From: Ancylobacter rudongensis
GTDB lineage: Bacteria; Pseudomonadota; Alphaproteobacteria; Rhizobiales; Xanthobacteraceae
Assembly (NCBI RefSeq): GCF_900100155.1
Contig: NZ_FMTP01000005.1
Location: 303,327 to 367,326 of the forward strand
Reading direction: 5' to 3'
Length of the DNA stretch: 64,000 nucleotides
Notes under the pieces: generated by a model
The model's input: only the letters and a program-made list of their open reading frames with translations
Database searches by the model: none
What the model was told of the DNA's origin: nothing
Translations under genes and position numbers: made by a program
Shown: positions 51,996 through 61,103 of the stretch, piece after piece
How positions within the stretch are numbered: position 1 is the stretch's first letter
Layout of the letters: every line of letters starts with the position of its first letter

Positions 51996-52874
51996 TTATT
52001 CGGCCGCGGCGCGCAGCGGGGCGAGGTCGAGATGCGGCACGTCGGCCAGCGCCAGGGCGACCTCCAGCAGGTCGTTCTGCACGATTTCGAAATTTTCCGA
52101 GGGTTGATACGTCGCTTCGCGCATGTAGAGGGCGCGGTTGATTTCGATCTGAACGGCGTGCATTCCGGACGCCGGGTTGCCGTAATGCTCGGTGATGAAG
52201 CCGCCGGCATAGGGCTTGTTGCGCACCACCGAGTAGCCCCGCCGCCGCAGCTCGGCTTCAATGGTATCGGTGATGATTCCGGCGCAGCTCGTGCCGTAGC
52301 GATCGCCCAGCACCATGTCGATGCGCGCATCGCGCTGGCAGCCGGACGGCATCGAGTGGCAATCCACCAGCACCGCCACGCCGAAGCTGCGCTGCATCTG
52401 CACCATCAACTGCCGCAGCGAGCGGTGATAGGGCTTGTAGAGCGATTCGATGCGGGCAATAGCCTCGTCCACCGGAATGCGGCGGCCATAAATCTCCTGC
52501 GCCTCGCCGACGATGCGGGCAATGGTGCCGAGCCCGCCGGCCACCCGCATCGAGCGGGTATTGGCATAGGCCGGCAGCCGCCCGTCGAACATGCGCGGGT
52601 CGAGCTCATAGGGCTCGCGATTCACGTCGAGATAGCAGCGCGGAAAATGCGCCCGCATGAACCCCATGCCGAAGCGCGTCACCTGGGCGAACAGCTCGTC
52701 GACGAAACTGTCCTCGGAGCGGCGCAGCATCGGGAGTTCGAGCCGCGACTGGCTGACGAAATCGCGGGGATAGACCACGCCGCTATGGGGCGAATTGAAC
52801 AGGAACGGGGCGCGAAGCGAAGCCGGCTGCACGATCTCGAAGGCGGGGTCGATCTCGTCGGCGATGACGGCCAT
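51996..52874 (-). CDS. N-formylglutamate amidohydrolase family protein
   Basis: A 292-residue enzyme with the FGase pattern: FLFNSPHSGVVYP, RRSEDSFVDELF, CYLDVNREPYELDP, and VDCHSMPSG with metal-binding histidine, then GGFITEHYGNP. It is expected to release formate from N-formylglutamate, the last step of one histidine degradation route, but no hut genes are nearby. Two adjacent ATGs (52877, 52874) exist; the second has the better GAGG spacing. Confidence 0.88.
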   Translation of the reverse strand: MAVIADEIDPAFEIVQPASLRAPFLFNSPHSGVVYPRDFVSQSRLELPMLRRSEDSFVDELFAQVTRFGMGFMRAHFPRCYLDVNREPYELDPRMFDGRLPAYANTRSMRVAGGLGTIARIVGEAQEIYGRRIPVDEAIARIESLYKPYHRSLRQLMVQMQRSFGVAVLVDCHSMPSGCQRDARIDMVLGDRYGTSCAGIITDTIEAELRRRGYSVVRNKPYAGGFITEHYGNPASGMHAVQIEINRALYMREATYQPSENFEIVQNDLLEVALALADVPHLDLAPLRAAAE

Positions 52875-53140
52875 CATTCCTCAATCCGCTTCCGGCGCCG
52901 CCGCGCGCGGGCCTGATCGTGTCTAACATGACGTTCCGCAAGGCGGAATGCGGCGGCGGGGCGGGCGGGGCGGTTTTTGTGCACACGTCCGCGCGAGGCC
53001 GCTGGTGCGGGAGCGGAGCGGCGTTCACGATGTGCTAAGGGGCGCTGGAGTACCCAAGGAGAACGTGCATGCGGCGGGCCTGCGCGCGTCGGCCTGCCCG
53101 ACGCCGATCTCGCCGCCTCAAGACAATCAGGATGCCCGGG

Positions 53141-53500
53141 ATGCTCAAGATCCTGCTCGCCGAAGACGACAATGACATGCGCCGCTTTCTGGTGAAAGCG
53201 CTGCAGAACGCAGGCTACGAGGTCGTGGACTTCGACAATGGCCGCTCGGCCTATGACCGGCTGCGCGAGGAGCCGTTCGAACTGCTGCTCACCGACATCG
53301 TGATGCCTGAAATGGACGGCATCGAGCTCGCCCGCCGCGCCACCGATCTCGACCCCGATATCAAGGTGATGTTCATCACCGGCTTCGCGGCGGTGGCGCT
53401 CAATGCCGACAGCCAGGCGCCGAAGGATGCCAAGGTGCTCTCCAAGCCCTTCCATCTGCGCGATCTGGTCAACGAGGTCGGCAAGATGCTGGCGGCGTGA
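53141..53500 (+). CDS. cpdR: response regulator CpdR
   Basis: A 119-residue single-domain receiver. The acidic pocket LLAEDDNDMRR, the phospho-acceptor D52 (LLTDIVMPEMDG) and K in VLSKPFHLRDL are in place. The sequence FITGFAAVALNADS is typical of CpdR, the adaptor that, when unphosphorylated, directs ClpXP to cell-cycle substrates under CckA-ChpT control. It stands alone. The ATG at 53141 is chosen over one three codons upstream. Confidence 0.93.
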   Translation: MLKILLAEDDNDMRRFLVKALQNAGYEVVDFDNGRSAYDRLREEPFELLLTDIVMPEMDGIELARRATDLDPDIKVMFITGFAAVALNADSQAPKDAKVLSKPFHLRDLVNEVGKMLAA

Positions 53501-53635
53501 ACCCGCCTGCCGCCGCGTGAAAACGCGGCGGGATCGGGCGCGGAAAGGCGGCGTCATCCACAGCCGCCATTCCGCGCTTGCACGGGCGCGGGCTTCTGGT
53601 TATAGGGGAGCCCCGCTCGCAAGAGACCACGGAAT

Positions 53636-53710
53636 GGGCGCGTAGCTCAGCGGGAGAGCACCTCGTTGACATCGAGGGGGTCACAGGTTCAATCCCTGTC
53701 GCGCCCACCA
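53636..53710 (+). tRNA. tRNA-Val (GAC)
   Basis: A full cloverleaf: acceptor GGGCGCG/CGCGCCC, D-loop AGCTCAGCGGGAGAGC, anticodon stem-loop with GAC at 53668-53670, T-arm ACAGGTTCAATCCCTGT, and an encoded 3' CCA. It reads GUC valine codons. No integrated element lies at its 3' end. Confidence 0.97.
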
Positions 53711-53782
53711 TTCCGTTCCCGGCCAATTTCAGTCCTACAGCACCCGTTTGGGCCCCCGGGCCGGCACGTCATGCGGCGCCTC

Positions 53783-54043
53783 TCACCCGGCCGGATCCGC
53801 CAGCAGCCCGTTCGACTCGCACCACCAGCGAAAGGCGTTCGCCGCCTCGATCAGGTCCTCGGCGAGGTGTGCGCCCTGCAGGCGGCGGATCATCCCCTCA
53901 TAGTCGCCCTCCGGGTGCGGGTTCTTCTCGGCGAAGACCAGCGCCTCGTCCAGCGTGGCGATGAGCACCGGCTCGAAGTCGCCTGTCAGGCGCAGCGGCG
54001 GGGCAAACGCCGCCGGGGAGGTCGGGGGAGGGGAGATGACCAT
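53783..54043 (-). CDS. DUF982 protein
   Basis: An 86-residue protein with the DUF982 pattern found almost only in Hyphomicrobiales: TLDEALVFAEKNPHPEGDYEGMIRRLQGAHLAEDLIEAANAFRWWCESNG. Function unknown. The ATG at 54043 trims an unconserved extension. It diverges from the small exported gene at 54226. Confidence 0.75.
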   Translation of the reverse strand: MVISPPPTSPAAFAPPLRLTGDFEPVLIATLDEALVFAEKNPHPEGDYEGMIRRLQGAHLAEDLIEAANAFRWWCESNGLLADPAG

Positions 54044-54225
54044 GGGCTTCACTCGGGTTGTCGACGCTAAACCGGGCGCCCTGCCAAAGGTTCCACACCG
54101 GCGCGAGGCGAGCAATAAACCGGCGGTAACAATTCATCCGCAGCGCCGTCCCGTGATGAACTGATGAACTATTTGCCACGTCGCGTGTTGTCTCGCCAGC
54201 AGATCGTTTTTTTCGGGAGGTCAAC

Positions 54226-54504
54226 ATGACGAAGACACGAGTGACGAGTTCGGTCGGCGTTGCAGCGCTGGTCGCCGCTGGCCTTGTTTTAGCGGCGGTT
54301 CCGGCCGGCGCCACCTCGGTCGGCCCGCGCGACACGCCGCGCATCGGCGATACGGTGGACCGCAAGCAGGTGCGCGAGCACGACCAGGTCCGCAAGCAGC
54401 AGGTGCGCCAGACGCAGGGCCAGTCCAAGGAGCGCGCTTTCTTCGGCCCGCTCTATGAGGGCCGCGATTCGCCCTGGCAGCGCTTCAAGCGCGCCTTCGA
54501 CTGA
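54226..54504 (+). CDS. small exported protein, unknown function
   Basis: A 92-residue protein with a signal peptide (VGVAALVAAGLVLAAVPAGA) and a short, charged mature part rich in Arg, Gln and Asp (DRKQVREHDQVRKQQVRQTQ), ending in an aromatic, basic tail (SPWQRFKRAFD). GGGAGG stands 5 bases before the ATG, fully complementary to the sRNA open segment. No family recognised. A terminator follows. Confidence 0.7.
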   Translation: MTKTRVTSSVGVAALVAAGLVLAAVPAGATSVGPRDTPRIGDTVDRKQVREHDQVRKQQVRQTQGQSKERAFFGPLYEGRDSPWQRFKRAFD

Positions 54505-54557
54505 CCATCGAGGCGAGCTGACCTTTAGACGTGCCGATCCCCTTAATGACCTGACTT

Positions 54558-54585
54558 AAAGCGCCCCTTGCCGGGCGCTTTTTTT
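54558..54585 (+). terminator. terminator after the small exported gene
   Basis: AAAGCGCCC and GGGCGCTTT form a nine-pair stem with a six-base loop and a long T-run. The T-run overlaps the stop codon of the convergent histidine-phosphatase gene. Confidence 0.9.
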
Positions 54586-55309
54586 AGCTGCAGCCGCTGT
54601 TGGCCGGGCGCGCCTCCGGCTTGCCCCAGCCATTGGACGGCAAATTGGCATAGGGCTCGGCGAAATACTGGCGCACCACCTCGAACCGGCTCGGCACCGT
54701 GTCCTGTGGCCGGTCATAGGTGAGGATCCAGAAGAAATTATAGTTGCTGTCTGGCCAGGTGGTGGGCACCCCGCCTTTCACGCCCTTGATCTTGTCGAGA
54801 TGCAGCAGCTGGCGCAGCGTCACCTCCTCGCCGGCGAATTCCTGCTCCAGCGCGGCGCTGGCGATGTGGAAATGCTCCCACACCATCACCACCGTCTTTC
54901 CATGCCAGCGCGGATTCTCCAGCAGGTCGCGCGCCACGTCGCGGTTCACCACGTTCAGCTTGGCATTGAAATAGCGGTTGTTGTGGATCGGAATGTAGCC
55001 GATCGGCGGCGCGATCAGCTTCATGTCCCAGGCGCGGGCGATCGGGCGGGCGGTTTCCACCGTATGCAGGGTCATGGCCATAATGGCGGCCGGCGGGTCG
55101 TCCTTGATCAGGCTCATCGGGCTGGTGGGGCTGAGATACTGCGCCGCCAGCGCCTGCGCCCGCTCCTTGCCGAGGCCGCACAGGTCGAGCGCCGTGTGTT
55201 TCTCGCCATGGCGCACGATCACGATGCGCTGCGGCGCCGCCTGCGCCAGCGTCGTGCCGAGCACCGCCAGCGCGGTGATTGAAACCAGAAGCCGGAGCCG
55301 CGACATCAT
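54584..55309 (-). CDS. secreted histidine-phosphatase family protein
   Basis: A 241-residue protein with a signal peptide (LLVSITALAVLGTTLAQA) and the phosphoglycerate-mutase-like catalytic start IVIVRHGEKH. The C-terminal half carries VVMVWEHFHIASAALEQEF, which could give the second His. Substrate unknown. GAGGGAG lies 7 bases before the ATG at 55309. Confidence 0.8.
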   Translation of the reverse strand: MMSRLRLLVSITALAVLGTTLAQAAPQRIVIVRHGEKHTALDLCGLGKERAQALAAQYLSPTSPMSLIKDDPPAAIMAMTLHTVETARPIARAWDMKLIAPPIGYIPIHNNRYFNAKLNVVNRDVARDLLENPRWHGKTVVMVWEHFHIASAALEQEFAGEEVTLRQLLHLDKIKGVKGGVPTTWPDSNYNFFWILTYDRPQDTVPSRFEVVRQYFAEPYANLPSNGWGKPEARPANSGCS

Positions 55310-55443
55310 CTTTTTTCTCCCTCGCGCGTTGCCCGTCAGACAATGCCGGGCGTTTCCGATCCTGCCAATCGTCTCGGCGCCAGTTGATAGCGCGCCAGCG
55401 CGCACGATATCACTGCCACCTTGCCTTACCCGCCGGAGTGAAC

Positions 55444-57291
55444 ATGCAGCGCCGTTCCGATGATTTCGCCTTCGCGCCCCGCTCGCCGGAGGCTGCCGCC
55501 GCCAGCTTCGGCCATCTCCCGCAATGGGACCTGTCGGACCTCTACCCGGCGATCGATTCCCCCGAGCTGCGGGCGGATCTGGAGGCGGTGGCCGCCCGCT
55601 CGGCCGAGTTCGAGGAGGCCTATAAGGGCAAGCTCGCCGCCGTGCTCGACGGCGACGATGCCGGCGGGCAGATGGCGGATATCGTCGCCCGCTACGAGGC
55701 GATCGAGGATCTGCTCGGCCGGCTCTATTCCTTCGCCGGCCTCGTCTATTCCGTCGACACCACCGATCCCGTCCGCGCCAAATTCTATGGCGACGTGCAG
55801 GAAAAGCTCACCGACGCGTCGACCCATCTGCTGTTCTTCACCCTGGAGCTGAACCGGCTCGACGACGCGAAGATGGAAGCCGCCCTCGCCGTGCCGGCCT
55901 TCGCCCATTACCGGCCGTGGATCGAGGATGTGCGGGCGGAAAAGCCCTACCAGCTGGACGACCGCGTCGAGCAGCTGTTCCACGAGAAGGGCGTGACCGG
56001 TCGCGGCGCCTGGAACCGGCTGTTCGACGAGACCATCGCCGGGCTGCGCTTCGATGTCGGCGGCGAAATCCTGCCGCTGGAGCAGACGCTGAACTTCTTC
56101 GCCGAGCCGGAGGAGGAAAAGCGCAAGCAGGGCGCGCAGGCGCTGGCCAAGGTGTTCGGCGAGAATCTGCGCCTGTTCACCCTCATCACCAACACGCTGG
56201 CCAAGGACAAGGAAATCTCCGACCGCTGGCGCGGCTTCGAGGACATCGCCGATTCCCGTCACCTCGCCAACCGGGTCGAGCGCGAGGTGGTGGACGCGCT
56301 GGTCTCCTCCGTCCACGCCGCCTATCCGCGCCTCGCCCACCGCTACTACAAGCTGAAGGCCAAGTGGTTCGGCAAGGAGAGGCTGGAATATTGGGACCGC
56401 AACGCCCCGCTGCCGAAGGTGGAAACCCGCCCCATCGGCTGGGACGAGGCACGGGACACCGTGCTCGGCGCCTATTCCACCTTCTCCCCGCGCATGGCCG
56501 ACATCGCCCGCGACTTCTTCGACAAGAGCTGGATCGACGCCGGCGTGCGCCCGGGCAAGGCCACAGGCGCCTTCGCCCACCCCACCGTGCCCTCCGCCCA
56601 TCCCTATGTGCTGCTCAACTATATGGGCAAGCCGCGCGACGTGATGACGCTCGCCCATGAGCTGGGCCATGGCGTGCACCAGGTGCTGGCGGCGCCGAAT
56701 GGCGCGCTGATGGCGCCGACCCCGCTCACCCTCGCCGAAACGGCGTCGGTGTTCGGCGAGATGCTCACCTTCCAGCGGCTGCTGGCGGCGGCGCCGAATG
56801 CGCGCGCCCGCAAGGCGATGCTGGCCTCGAAGGTCGAGGACATGATCAACACGGTGGTGCGCCAGATCGCCTTCTACACCTTCGAGCGCCGCATCCACAC
56901 CGAGCGCAAGAATGGCGAGCTGACGGCGGAGAAGATCTGCGCCATCTGGATGGAGGTGCAGTCCGAGAGCCTGGGTGACGCCATCCATCTCGGGCCGGGC
57001 TATGAGAATTACTGGGTCTATATCGGCCACTTCATCCATTCGCCGTTCTATGTCTATGCCTATGCCTTCGGCGATTGCCTGGTGAATTCGCTCTACGCTG
57101 TCTACGAGAACGCCCAGGAAGGCTTCGCCGAGCGCTACCTCGCCATGCTGGCGGCCGGCGGCACCAAGCATCATTCGGAACTCTTGAAGCCCTTCGGCCT
57201 CGATGCGCGCGACCCCGCCTTCTGGCAGACGGGCCTCGGCCTCATCGAGCGGATGATCGCCGAGCTGGAGGCGATGGAAGACGAGGCGTGA
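55444..57291 (+). CDS. M3-family oligoendopeptidase (PepF-like)
   Basis: A 615-residue zinc peptidase. The active site is TLAHELGHGVHQ (HExxH), with the downstream Glu in LAETASVFGEM. The N-terminal helical domain (WDLSDLYPAIDSPELRADLE) is that of the pepF/M3 group. It degrades short peptides in the cytosol. The ATG at 55444 follows GGAG; upstream in-frame sequence is not conserved. Confidence 0.93.
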   Translation: MQRRSDDFAFAPRSPEAAAASFGHLPQWDLSDLYPAIDSPELRADLEAVAARSAEFEEAYKGKLAAVLDGDDAGGQMADIVARYEAIEDLLGRLYSFAGLVYSVDTTDPVRAKFYGDVQEKLTDASTHLLFFTLELNRLDDAKMEAALAVPAFAHYRPWIEDVRAEKPYQLDDRVEQLFHEKGVTGRGAWNRLFDETIAGLRFDVGGEILPLEQTLNFFAEPEEEKRKQGAQALAKVFGENLRLFTLITNTLAKDKEISDRWRGFEDIADSRHLANRVEREVVDALVSSVHAAYPRLAHRYYKLKAKWFGKERLEYWDRNAPLPKVETRPIGWDEARDTVLGAYSTFSPRMADIARDFFDKSWIDAGVRPGKATGAFAHPTVPSAHPYVLLNYMGKPRDVMTLAHELGHGVHQVLAAPNGALMAPTPLTLAETASVFGEMLTFQRLLAAAPNARARKAMLASKVEDMINTVVRQIAFYTFERRIHTERKNGELTAEKICAIWMEVQSESLGDAIHLGPGYENYWVYIGHFIHSPFYVYAYAFGDCLVNSLYAVYENAQEGFAERYLAMLAAGGTKHHSELLKPFGLDARDPAFWQTGLGLIERMIAELEAMEDEA

Positions 57292-57345
57292 GCCTCACCC
57301 GATCTGCCAATGTCCGCGCGCGGGTTCGCCCCGCGCCGGATTCGA

Positions 57346-58185
57346 CTACACCGGCACGGCGGCCCGCCGCCGCGCCGGATCGCCCGACAGCCGCACGCCG
57401 CTGAGACTCCAGGACGGCGGCGCGCCGAAGGTGCGGCGGAAATCGCGGGTGAAATGCGCCTGGTCGCAGAACCCGGCCTCGTGCGCGGCGGCGGTCAGGC
57501 GGCTGCCGCCCGCCACCGCGGCGATCGCCAGGCGCATGCGCCGCCACGCCCGGTAGCGGCGATAGGGCACGCCGATCTCGCGCGTGAACAGATGCTGGAA
57601 ATGATGGGCGGAAAGCCCGACCCGCGCGCAGGCCTGCGCCACGCCCGGCCAGTCATCCGCGCCGGGCTCCAGCGATGCGAGCACGCGGGCGATGCGCGGG
57701 TCGAGCGCGCGCCGGCTGTGCCGGCTGCCGAAGTCGAGCAGGTCGTCCAGCGCCTCGCCGGCCCAGTCGACGCTGGTCGCATCCTCCCAGAGCGCCCGCA
57801 TCACGCCAGGGTCCGCGCCCGCGCCGAGCAGGGCCCCGTCGGTTTCCTCGCTGGCGGCGGTCAGCGCCGCCAGGCTGCCGGCCCCCGCCAGCGTCGGCTC
57901 GATATAGAGCACGCCGATCGGCTCGCCCCCCACATCCAGTTCGTGCGCCACGCCGGCCGGGATCATCGCCGTGCGCGCGCGCCGCCACGCCCCGCCGGAA
58001 AGCCGCAGGCCGAAGGTGCCGTAGAGCCCGGCGAGAAACACCGGCGCGCCGTGCTGGTGCGGGGCGTTATAGGTCAGCGGCCCGATGAAGCAGGTGCGCT
58101 GCGCATCAAGGTGCCAGAGCGGCCCGGCGGCCGTGCGCGGCGGGGCGGGCGGCGCACGTTCGTACAATCGCTCTGCCGGCGTCAT
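57346..58185 (-). CDS. AraC-family transcriptional regulator
   Basis: A 279-residue regulator with an N-terminal cupin-like sensing part (YNAPHQHGAPVFLAGLYGTF) and a C-terminal double helix-turn-helix (ARVGLSAHHFQHLFTREIGVPYRRYR ... EAGFCDQAHFTRDFRRTFGAPP). It diverges from the Tat-exported metallo-hydrolase gene across 86 bases, so that gene is the likely target. Confidence 0.9.
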   Translation of the reverse strand: MTPAERLYERAPPAPPRTAAGPLWHLDAQRTCFIGPLTYNAPHQHGAPVFLAGLYGTFGLRLSGGAWRRARTAMIPAGVAHELDVGGEPIGVLYIEPTLAGAGSLAALTAASEETDGALLGAGADPGVMRALWEDATSVDWAGEALDDLLDFGSRHSRRALDPRIARVLASLEPGADDWPGVAQACARVGLSAHHFQHLFTREIGVPYRRYRAWRRMRLAIAAVAGGSRLTAAAHEAGFCDQAHFTRDFRRTFGAPPSWSLSGVRLSGDPARRRAAVPV

Positions 58186-58271
58186 GGCTAGCCTCCTCGC
58201 TTGCGCGTTCCGGCGCGCCAAGCAGTTGACCACCAAAAGGGCCCGCCGCGAAGCGGGCCGGGAGGAACGAC

Positions 58272-59297
58272 ATGAAAACCGTCCTTTTGCCCGCCGGCTG
58301 CGGCCGCCGCGACCTGTTGTCCCGCCGCGCACTGCTCACCGCAGCGGCCGGCCTTGTCGCCGCGCCGGCGCTCTTGCGCAGCGCTCCCGCCGATGCGGCG
58401 GCGCCGGAACTCGGACCCTCGACCCAGACTTTCCAGCGCGTTCGGCTCGGCGCTTTCGAGGTCACCAGCCTGCTCGACGCCAGCGCCATGATCGACGGGC
58501 CGTGGCCGATCGTCGGCGAAGATCGCCCGGCCGGCGAGGTCGAGGCGCTGATGCAGGCCAACCTCCTCCCCGCGAAGCGCTTCCGTCCCGGATTCTCGCC
58601 GACTTTGGTCAATACCGGCCGCGAGCTGGTGCTGTTCGACACCGGCAATGGCGCCAATGGCTTCGTCCCGCCCCCCGCCGGCGGCTGGCTGGTAAAATCC
58701 CTCGCTGCGGCCGGCTACACGCCGGAGCAGGTGGACGTGGTGGTGCTCACCCATGCCCATCCCGACCATATTGGCGGGCTGCTGTCGGGCGGGCAGCCGA
58801 CCTTTCCGAAGGCGCGCTATGTCATCGGCGCGACGGAGTTCGATTTCTGGAAGAGCGACCGTCCGCTCGCCGCGCCGAAGGAGAGCAACGAATATGGCTC
58901 GGCCGTCATGTTCCGCTCGCATGTGCTGCCGCTCGCTGAGCGGATGAGCTTCCTCGCCGCCGATGGCGAGGTGGTGCCGGGTATCCGCGCGGTGGCGGCG
59001 CATGGCCACACGCCGGGGCATCTGGCGTTCCATGTCGAGAGCGAGGGCAAGCGCCTGCTGGTGTGGGGGGACTGCGCCCATCACGAAGTGGCCTCGCTGG
59101 CGCGGCCGGACTGGCACGCTTTGTTCGACCAGGACAAGCAGGCCGGGGCGGCGACCCGCCGGCGCATCTACGACATGGCCGCCACCGACCGCGTCGCCGT
59201 GGCCGCCTATCACACCTCCTTCCCCTCGCTCGGCTATGTCGAGCGCCGCGGCGAGGGCTATCGCTGGCTGCCGGTCACCTATCAGCTCGCGCTGTGA
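58272..59297 (+). CDS. Tat-exported metallo-beta-lactamase-fold hydrolase
   Basis: A 341-residue protein. A twin-arginine signal (RRDLLSRRALLTAAAGLVAAP) leads to an MBL-fold domain with THAHPDHIGG, AHGHTPGH, WGDCAHH and a final YHTSFPS. The zinc ligands of the group are complete. Substrate unknown; quorum-signal lactonases and other hydrolases share this pattern. The divergent AraC gene suggests induction by a small molecule. Confidence 0.88.
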   Translation: MKTVLLPAGCGRRDLLSRRALLTAAAGLVAAPALLRSAPADAAAPELGPSTQTFQRVRLGAFEVTSLLDASAMIDGPWPIVGEDRPAGEVEALMQANLLPAKRFRPGFSPTLVNTGRELVLFDTGNGANGFVPPPAGGWLVKSLAAAGYTPEQVDVVVLTHAHPDHIGGLLSGGQPTFPKARYVIGATEFDFWKSDRPLAAPKESNEYGSAVMFRSHVLPLAERMSFLAADGEVVPGIRAVAAHGHTPGHLAFHVESEGKRLLVWGDCAHHEVASLARPDWHALFDQDKQAGAATRRRIYDMAATDRVAVAAYHTSFPSLGYVERRGEGYRWLPVTYQLAL

Positions 59298-59356
59298 GAT
59301 GTCGGGCGGGAGCGTCGGCCACGCTTTCGCGCGTGAGCCTCGCCCCCACCTGATCC

Positions 59357-59444
59357 GTCATCCCGGACGGCCGGAGGCCGATCCGGGATCGCGCGCCGGG
59401 GATGCCGATCCCGGCGCTGCGGCTTCGCCCCCGGCCGGAATGAC
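59357..59444. repeat. interspersed palindromic repeat, second copy
   Basis: About 88 bases bounded by GTCATCCCGG and CCGGAATGAC, with GATCCGGGATCG and GATCCCGG inside. Same plan as the copy between gltB and gltD. It is intergenic here. Confidence 0.75.
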
Positions 59445-59552
59445 GAGCGATCCGACCCCCACTGGCGAAAAGTTGGGCTGACGGAATGGCTGCACACGTT
59501 CTAAGCTGGGCGTGCGGGCCGCTTGTCCGCGCTTCCAGCCGAGCACGCCCCG

Positions 59553-60503
59553 ATGAACATCGCCGCCCCGCCGCACGCCACTGACGCCGGTCAACCCGGC
59601 GCCACCCCCTTCGCCCACACCCCCTATGACGGCTCGCGTAAGGCGTTTTCCGTCGGCCTCGCCCCGCTGGACCTTGCCGAATGGATCGAGCCCGATGTGA
59701 AGCTGGCGGCCACCTTGGCAGAGCGCGCGGCGCTGATCCGCGACAAGCGCGACGTGGTGGTGCGGGAGGAGGCAGGCACGCGGCAGGCCCAGCGCGAGGT
59801 GCTGGAGCTGGTCGTCGCCCATGTCACCACCCGCTTTCCCGACCAGTACCGGCTGGAGGGGCGCCGGATCACCGTGCTGCCCACCGGCCTAAGCTTCGAC
59901 CTCGACGATGACAGCGAAGCGCCGCTCGTCATCGCCGGTCAGCTCATCTCCGACGATCTGGTGCTGCTGCGCCAGAGCGAGGGCGGCTACCGGCTCGTCG
60001 CCGCCGTGCTGTGCTTTCCCTCCGCCTGGTCGCTGGCGGAAAAGTTCGGCCAGTCGCTGGACCAGCTGCATCAGGCGGTGCCGGGCTATGAGAGCAAGCT
60101 CGCCCGGGTGATGAACCGCATCTTCGACAATCTGAAGGTCGAGCAGCCGGTCTGGCGGGTGAACTGGTCGATCTATCCCGACGACGAGCTGCACCATCCC
60201 GAATCGAAGGAGCGCCCGCGCCACTGGTTCGAGGACCCGGCCCATCTCGCCCCCGAGGCCTTCGTGCGGGTGGAGCGGCAGACGCTGCGGCGCCTGCCGG
60301 AAAGCGGCGACATGCTGTTCACCATCCGCATCCATGTCGACCCGTTCCTCGCCTTCCGCCGTCACCCGGAAGGCAGCGCGCTCGCCGCCTCGCTGCGCGA
60401 GCAGATCCTCGGCCTCGACGCCGACCAGCTCGCCTATAAGGGCTTGACCGACCATCGCGACGCGGTGGCCGCCGCGCTGGAGCGGATCGCGTCCGGCGGG
60501 TAG
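59553..60503 (+). CDS. DUF3445 protein, heme-dependent oxidative N-demethylase alpha-like
   Basis: A 316-residue protein of the DUF3445 family: RKAFSVGLAPLDLAEWIEPD near the start, LVVAHVTTRFPDQYRLEG, VAAVLCFPSAWSLAEKFGQSLDQLHQAVPGYE, and a late RVERQTLRRLPESGDMLFTIRI. The characterised member (HodA) is the heme subunit of an N-demethylase that also needs reductase and ferredoxin-like subunits. None is encoded nearby, so its role here is open. The ATG at 59553 is the likely start. Confidence 0.83.
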   Translation: MNIAAPPHATDAGQPGATPFAHTPYDGSRKAFSVGLAPLDLAEWIEPDVKLAATLAERAALIRDKRDVVVREEAGTRQAQREVLELVVAHVTTRFPDQYRLEGRRITVLPTGLSFDLDDDSEAPLVIAGQLISDDLVLLRQSEGGYRLVAAVLCFPSAWSLAEKFGQSLDQLHQAVPGYESKLARVMNRIFDNLKVEQPVWRVNWSIYPDDELHHPESKERPRHWFEDPAHLAPEAFVRVERQTLRRLPESGDMLFTIRIHVDPFLAFRRHPEGSALAASLREQILGLDADQLAYKGLTDHRDAVAAALERIASGG

Positions 60504-60533
60504 AGTGGTCCGGAGACGTGGGGGGAGAGGGCG

Positions 60534-61031
60534 ATGGTTTTCTGGTTTCCGTTGATCACCTGGGCGCTGGCTGTTGGCGTCGCTGTGCTGATGTCGTGGC
60601 GCGGGCCGCACCCGTTCTCGCTCGCCGTGCTGGTCGACCAGCTGCTGCGCTACATCCTCGTCTTCCCGGTCGGGCTGATGGGGCTGTGGGCCTTCATGGG
60701 GCATGTGTTCTTTCCCGCCCAGGCGGCGGCCTCGATTGGCTGGGCGCCGAGCCCGTTCCAGCTGGAAGTCGGCATGGCCAATCTCGGCATCGGCATCGCC
60801 GGGCTGATCGGCGCCTTTCTCGGCTCGCCCGGCTACCGCGCGGCGGTGGGCATCGTGGCGCTCGGCTTTCTCGGCGGCGCCGGCATCGGCCATGCCATCC
60901 AGATCGAGGAGACCGGCAATCTCGCGGCGGGCAATGCCGGGCCGATCTTCTACACCGATTTCCTCACCCCGCTTGCCGTGCTCGGCCTCTTGCTGATCCA
61001 GCGCGTGCTTGGCCCCGTACCGCAGAGGTGA
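60534..61031 (+). CDS. four-span membrane protein (DUF6790-like)
   Basis: A 165-residue hydrophobic protein with about four membrane spans (FPLITWALAVGVAVLM; YILVFPVGLMGLWAFMGHVFF; GIGIAGLIGAFLG; LTPLAVLGLLLIQRVL). The loop HVFFPAQAAASIGWAPSPFQLEVG is conserved in this family as I recall it. Function unknown. The ABC1 kinase gene follows in the same direction. Confidence 0.75.
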   Translation: MVFWFPLITWALAVGVAVLMSWRGPHPFSLAVLVDQLLRYILVFPVGLMGLWAFMGHVFFPAQAAASIGWAPSPFQLEVGMANLGIGIAGLIGAFLGSPGYRAAVGIVALGFLGGAGIGHAIQIEETGNLAAGNAGPIFYTDFLTPLAVLGLLLIQRVLGPVPQR

Positions 61032-61103
61032 TGATCAGGCGGCGTGCGACGGGTTGCGCGCGGCCCGGTATGCCCTAACTGAGGGGCAACGTATGAGGTT
61101 GCC

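Noticed and set aside
53636..53782. tRNA-Val as an integration site
   Set aside because: No integrase, direct repeat of the tRNA end or composition change follows; the next gene is an ordinary DUF982 gene.
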